Positions 6,022 through 10,734 of a DNA stretch of 10,734 nucleotides are shown here, one piece after another. The stretch comes from Paraprevotella sp. (lineage in GTDB: Bacteria; Bacteroidota; Bacteroidia; Bacteroidales; Bacteroidaceae), in NCBI GenBank assembly GCA_021205005.1, contig JAJPYK010000272.1:1-10734 (forward strand), read 5' to 3'. The notes under the pieces are model-generated. The model saw nothing but the letters and a program-made list of their open reading frames with translations, was not told the origin of the DNA and searched no databases. The position numbers and the translations under genes are program-made. Every line of letters starts with the position of its first letter. Within the stretch, counting starts at the first letter, position 1.

Positions 6022-8038
6022 TTATTGCTCGCTCAGACGAATGGCAAATCCGCCTCCGCGCGCCATATCCATATCCATCCGGGTATGGCGGTTCACTTCT
6101 ATGGTGTCGCAAGCATAAACTGTGGGGTGGTCGCCCGAATCGGGGCTGTCCTTAAATACCACGGCACGATATTTCTTGCCTCGGTCCAGAAATCCGAAAT
6201 CTACCGTGACCTTACGTGGCGTCCAATTGGTCATGCCGCCCACATACCACTCCCTTCCGGTCTGTTTGGCCGTCACGATGTATTCGCCCAACCGGGCTTT
6301 GAGTGGCAAGGTACGGTCCCAAACCGTGGGGATATTTGACAGATAGTCCAGAATATCGGGATATTTATTGTATTCCGTGGGCGAGTCGCAAAGGTAACCT
6401 ATCCAGTGGTCGAAGATGACATACATGGACAAAACGTGGGAACGGGTCCCCATGTTCATCGGCGGAATGCTGTCGAGATCGCGGGCCTGGAACGCTTCCG
6501 GCGTCACGTTGCGCATGCCGCCGGGCGTGTAATCCTCAGGGCCGGCCAAAGAACGGATGAAGGGAAAACGGGTATGATACTCCGGCGTGATGGTCTTTTC
6601 CCAAAAAAATGCATTCAGCTCCTCGTACGGCTTCGTAGTTCATTACGTTCGGATAGGTGCGGTTCAACCCGGTGGGTACCGGACAACCGTGGAAGACGGC
6701 CACCATCTTGTAGCGTGCCAGTCGTTCGGCCAGTTGCCTTTCCCATCGCATGGCGATCTGATCGTTCCGCTCGAAAAAGTCTATCTTGGCTCCCGATACG
6801 CCGTCTTCGTGCATTTTCTTGATCCCGTCGTCCGGATTCTCGAGCGGGCAACTGGGCCACGTCCATACGAGGATCTTCACGTTTTTCTGACGGGCATAGT
6901 CGCATAGTTCCTTGAGATAGCCTTCCTGCCATCCGGCGTCGAGCGTCATATAAGGGATATGATGTTCCGAAGCCCAGTCGACATAGTATTTATAGAGTTT
7001 CAGGGACAATTGTTTGTTGCCGTTCGGGAAGTCCACACCCTCGAGTACGGCCTTGTGCCACCATTCCCATGCACTCTTTCCCGGTTCTATCCACGACGTG
7101 TCCTCCAGTCGGCAAGGCTCGGCCAGCATGTACACCAGTTCGTTGTTCAGCAGGTCTTTGTCTTGTCCCGACACGATCATCACGCGCCAGGGAAAACTGC
7201 GGTTTCCGTTCGTCCGGGCGATATAGTCTTCACGTGAGATCACCAAGTGGTTGGAGTACCAATAATTAGGATTGGACGAATCGCCGTCCATCACGCGCTT
7301 GGGATAGCCGGCCCACTTGCCACGCATGGCGTCCGGTCCGGCCGCCTCCATGTACAAACCGGGATAGTCGTAAGTATCCGACTCCGTGACGACAACCTTG
7401 TACGGTTTGCCCGGATATTCGAACAATACGGGCGATACGGAGAAATGTTGTTCCGGAAATTCTCCCGGCGAGGAATATTCTTTATACAGCCGTTCGAAGT
7501 TGCGGTAGCCTTGATGAATCTGATGTACCTCTCCCGACTGTTCGCGTTCGGGCGAGGTGTTGGCGTCGCACTCCGGAAAATACACCGTGGGCGTGAAAGC
7601 AAAGTTGAACACGGCATCCTCGTTGCGGATGGTGATCTCCTTGTCCCAATGCGTAACGAAACGATAGGCCCATTCCTCATTATAAGCCCTCACCACCATG
7701 TCGTAATCCCGTCCGTAAGAGAGCACCAGTTCGTTGTAGCGGTCTTTCAGTTGTTTGTTTTTTCCTATGGCCACATCGATCCGGCGGTCCACCCGGTTCT
7801 TTTTGACCGATGTCACTGCGGCATCGCCCACCACCGTACCGTCGGACAAGTGCAGTCCGATGGGCGACGGCAGACACAATTGCACCTTGTCGTACCACAC
7901 CTCAAACTTCGTCTGTCCGTCGGTTTGTAGTTTCACTTTCAGTTTTCCGTCGGGCGAGGACGTTTCATAAAGTTTGGCCTTCAGGCTGAAGGCTAAACAA
8001 AAAAAGATTCCTAAAGATAAAATGAGCTTACGATTCAT
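6022..8038 (-). pseudogene. GH97 glycoside hydrolase (alpha-galactosidase-like), frameshifted
   Basis: Ignoring one extra base, this encodes a 671-residue GH97 enzyme, close to the 662 residues of the retaining B. thetaiotaomicron alpha-galactosidase BT1871. GH97 enzymes remove alpha-linked galactose or glucose from glycans, usually in the periplasm. A signal peptide (MNRKLILSLGIFFCLAF, cleavage near residue 21) is followed by an N-terminal beta-sandwich and a TIM barrel. GAKIDFF holds the likely nucleophile Asp420 and VRGAE the likely acid/base Glu475. The 55-residue spacing equals Asp415/Glu470 of BT1871 and indicates the retaining class. A run of seven A (6603-6609) carries one base too many. 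After Phe478 the frame shifts and stops at 6536, while the remaining 193 residues (from about WEKTITPEY through LAGPEDYTPGG) continue in another frame to 6022. It is either a real pseudogene or an assembly error. Start 8038 is preferred over ATG 8059. Confidence 0.88.
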
Positions 8039-8072
8039 AATCGAGATAGATTTAAGCATATTAATCTGCCTG

Positions 8073-8080
8073 CAAAGTAA
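8073..8080 (-). promoter_or_regulatory. Possible weak promoter element for the GH97 gene
   Basis: TTACTTTG on the minus strand matches TAnnTTTG at all but one position and lies 35 bases upstream of ATG 8038. A TTTG at 8097-8100 is closer (16 bases) than the usual 19-21. It could allow separate expression of the GH97 gene after the hairpin at 8103-8149. Evidence is weak. Confidence 0.25.
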
Positions 8081-8102
8081 CCCAATTCTCCAAAGACAAA
8101 GA

Positions 8103-8149
8103 ATGGAGAGAATCACTTATCACATGGATGATATTGCGATTCTCTCCAT
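8103..8149 (-). terminator. Strong hairpin between the GH92 and GH97 genes
   Basis: ATGGAGAGAATC (8103-8114) and GATTCTCTCCAT (8138-8149) form a perfect 12-bp stem, extended after a small internal loop by TATCA/TGATA. On the minus strand it is followed by TCTTTGTCTTTGG, a broken T-rich stretch. It lies about 20 bases after the GH92 stop, so it is likely a partial terminator or an RNA-stabilising element that sets the ratio of the two gene products. Confidence 0.6.
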
Positions 8150-8169
8150 CCGATAAAGCCGCAGAGGCT

Positions 8170-10528
8170 TTATTCTATTCCCCACGATTTGTTCGGTGTA
8201 CGCCCGAGTTTGAAATGCAGCTCTCCGCCCCGCATGATGTCTGCATGGTCGATGTAACAATGGGGATAAGGCTTTCCGTTCAGTTCCACAGACTGGATGT
8301 AGCAGGCGTCCGGGGCATTGCCCTCCGCGGTGATGACGAAACGGTCGGCCTGGGCATATTTACGGTCCAGCCTGATTTCCATCCGGTCGAAAACCGGCGC
8401 GGTCAGTTCGTAACGGGTATCTCCCGGACAAATCGGAATGGAAGCCCATCGACGCCAGGATATACCAGGCCGACATCTGCCCCACGTCCTCGTTGCCGCA
8501 CAGACCGGCCAAATTGTTTTTGTAGGCATCGGCGCAGATCACCCGCGTCCAATACTGTGTCAGCCACGGAGCTCCCAGCCGGTTGAACAGGAACGGCACG
8601 TGATGCACCGGTTCGTTGGCATGATTGTAGTACGGATTCCAATAGAATTCACGAGGGGTATGCTCGAAAAACGACTCCAAATCGGCCAGCACCCGTTCGC
8701 GTCCTCCCATCAGTTCCACCATGCCGGGCACGTCGTGCGGCACGAACCATCCTTGCTTGTAAGGATTGCACTCCATGCAGCCGTACCATTCTTGCAGCCG
8801 TCCTTTTTCAGGCCATTCCGCCCACGACCCGTCGGCATTGCGCACACGAAACCATCCATTTTCCGCATCCCATATATTATGGTAGGCCTGTCCGCGACGA
8901 TGATAGACCTCGGCCTCGTCCGTCTTGCCTAATCCAGCTGCCATCTCGCCCACACACCAGTCGAAATAGGCATACTCCAATGTTTCCGAAATGCCGCTGT
9001 TGCCCGGCGAGTAGTCCAAGTCTTCATGATGCCCTATGCGGTCGGCGGTATTGCGGGCCAGGCGATAGGCTTTCTCCACATCATATCCCCGTATGCCCTT
9101 TTTCCAGGCATCGACGATGACAGCTATGGCCGGATTGCCCAACATACAGCCGCTATAAGCATTGAGAAACTCCCAACGGTCGAACACTTCCGTACCATTC
9201 TCCTCGGCCAGCGTGATAAAAGAGTTGATCATGTCGTTCACCACTTGGGGGTGAATCAGGTTTTGCAAAGGGAATTGGCTGCGGAATACGTCCCAGCCGC
9301 TGAATACCGTGCGTTTGGTGAAATCGAGGGTCGTATGCACCTGTTTGTCGCCGCCTACATATTCTCCCGTGACGTCCGTATAATCGCGCGGATCGATCAT
9401 CGAGTGATATAGAGCCGTGTAGAAGATGGTACGCTGATCGTCCGTCCCGCCTTCTATCTTGATTTTCGACAAGGCCTGATCCCACATTTTGGCGGCCCGC
9501 TCGCGATAGCGTCCGAAGTCGCTTCCTTTCAGCTCGGCGTCGAAGTTGGCTTTTGCACCCGCCAGGCTGACGAAAGAAACGGCCGTGCGCAGCAGGACCT
9601 GATCTCCGCTCTGCGTCGGAAACTCCACATAGAAACCGAGATGGTCGCCTTCCATCCGTTCAGGACGTTCGGTTACGGAAGCTTTGCTGACTATCGAGGC
9701 GAATTCCGGTGATGTCACGTACTCCAGTTTGCGTACCGTGCCTTCGGGAAACTGTGCCGACCATACGCCATATTGCTCCAGAGGTCTGCTGAAACGCGTG
9801 TAGAAGTAGACCGTGTAATCGGCTTTTCCGGCTCCGTTTCCCCATCCGCCGCCGTCAGGCGTACAACGCATCCATCCCCGTATCGTGTAATCGTCCACCC
9901 TCTCGACATATTGCCGGGTAGAGGTACCTCCGACCCTTCGTGCCAGATCGATTTGAATGCGCGAATGTTCGTTTTGCGGGTAGGTAAAGCACATCACGCC
10001 TCCGTGGGGGGTTGCGGTCAGTTCCGCCCGGATGTCGTAATCCGTCAGCCGCACGGAATAGTATCCTGCTTGGGCCGTTTCGCTTTGTTTGTCATAGCGT
10101 GAACGATACCCTTCTTCCGGACGGGACGCCTCTCCGCGATAAGTATGCAACGGTCCGGTTGTGGGCATCACCAGGAAGTTACCCAAATCTCCATACCAAC
10201 CGCCCCCGCTCATCTGGGTTAGGGCGAACCCCTCGATGGTGGTGTGTTCGTAACTGTATCCCGACCCGTTGTCGCCGCCCGTAATAGTGTTGGGACTGAC
10301 CTGCGTCATGCCCCACGGTGTGGCAGCTCCCGGAAAGGTTTTCCCCAAGCCATGCTCGGCCCGTGCCATCTGTGTATTCGTAGTGGCTCCGATAAACGGG
10401 TTCACATAGTCCGACAGGCGTTTCCCTTTTGCTCCGACAGGCTGTGCCATCAAAGAAAAAGCCGCAGCAACGCCCCAAATTAAATGACGTTCCGCAGTGG
10501 TCCTAAAAAGTCGCGTCAAAATGTTCAT
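8170..10528 (-). pseudogene. GH92 alpha-mannosidase, frameshifted near the 3' end
   Basis: Corrected for one extra base, this is a 785-residue GH92 exo-alpha-mannosidase, a calcium-dependent inverting family that trims mannose from N-glycans or yeast mannan. An N-terminal signal peptide (MNILTRLF..., hydrophobic core WGVAAAFSLMA) is followed by YVNPFIG, the standard family start. SETLEYAYFDW carries the conserved glutamate of the acid site, NEPVHHVPFLFN shapes the substrate pocket, and GNEDVGQMSAWY (678-689) holds the base aspartate. After His697 one surplus T (minus strand, 8437-8438) breaks the family motif MGF-x-P-x-CPGD; the reading frame ends at 8360, and the true last 88 residues (PICPGDTRYELT to SWGIE) continue in another frame. 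Catalytic motifs lie before the break. ATG 10528 is chosen because the open frame further upstream lacks an ATG with a signal peptide. Confidence 0.9.
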
Positions 10529-10577
10529 CGATCTAAAAATAGTGGATAAGAAGTAAGCAATTGTTTTTATTCGGATA

Positions 10578-10585
10578 CAAAAATA
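10578..10585 (-). promoter_or_regulatory. Promoter -7 element for the GH92 gene
   Basis: TATTTTTG on the minus strand matches TAnnTTTG and lies 50 bases upstream of ATG 10528. I see no good -33 box at the usual distance. The rest of 10586-10734 is AT-rich and shows no gene; the neighbour beyond the window edge is unknown. Confidence 0.45.
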
Positions 10586-10734
10586 GACAAAGCAGCCCGA
10601 CTTCATCCCGAAAATTCTCATCATAAATAAAAAATTCGGCTCCAAACGCCCTCTCGATGGGTATTTCTATTTTCTGTAGTCTCATCGAATCGTCGTCCTC
10701 TTTCTTCGTATACCTATTATATATAGAGTATATG

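Noticed and set aside
5782..6339. Open plus-strand frame of 185 codons after pfkA
   Set aside because: It crosses both terminator hairpins and then runs antisense through the GH97 C-terminus; the peptide shows no family features.
6595..6612. Programmed -1 ribosomal frameshift at the T7-GGG site in the GH97 mRNA
   Set aside because: Restoring the GH97 frame needs skipping one base (+1) or loss of one U; a -1 shift leads to the wrong frame.
7247..7930. Long plus-strand frame of 227 codons
   Set aside because: It is the antisense shadow of the well-conserved GH97 N-terminal domain.
1..10734. CRISPR array, tRNA, rRNA, insertion sequence or attachment site
   Set aside because: No regularly spaced repeats, no tRNA or rRNA signatures, no transposase or integrase motifs and no paired terminal repeats around a gene were seen.

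Overview
The window reads as chromosomal DNA from a member of the Bacteroidales (Bacteroidota). The evidence is the protein set (a Bacteroides-type compact PabB/PabC pair, an SRP54 protein, an ATP-type phosphofructokinase with GGDASG, and GH92 and GH97 glycoside hydrolases with signal peptides) together with several matches to the Bacteroides vegetative promoter -7 element TAnnTTTG upstream of genes. The genus cannot be fixed from the sequence alone. A gut or oral glycan-degrading species is the natural inference.

Layout. Positions 1-2478, all on the minus strand: the start of ffh (cut by the window edge), preceded by the folate-precursor pair pabB-pabC, whose reading frames overlap by 17 bases. 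Positions 2494-3196: a divergent promoter region, then a roughly 600-base stretch with no convincing protein gene. It holds a strong promoter-like element, a 20-bp-stem hairpin and two smaller stem-loops, which together suggest a structured RNA or a long leader. Positions 3197-5572, plus strand: a ferritin-like protein with a damaged ferroxidase centre, phosphoglycerate mutase (gpmA) and 6-phosphofructokinase (pfkA). Positions 5573-6021: a convergent non-coding region with two back-to-back terminators. Positions 6022-10528, minus strand: a GH92 alpha-mannosidase gene followed by a GH97 retaining-type alpha-galactosidase-like gene, probably one glycan-degradation unit. Both are interrupted by a single-base insertion. 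The remaining 206 bases hold the GH92 promoter.

How the genes fit together: PabB makes aminodeoxychorismate from chorismate and PabC cleaves it to p-aminobenzoate for folate. Ffh delivers membrane proteins. GpmA and PfkA are two glycolytic steps. GH92 and GH97 would release mannose and galactose (or glucose) from host or dietary glycans outside the cytoplasm.

Most worth a second look: the structured region at 2600-2896, the ferritin that has lost conserved iron ligands, and the paired +1 disruptions in the two adjacent glycosidase genes. I found no convincing wholly new system such as a defence island, CRISPR array or mobile element.
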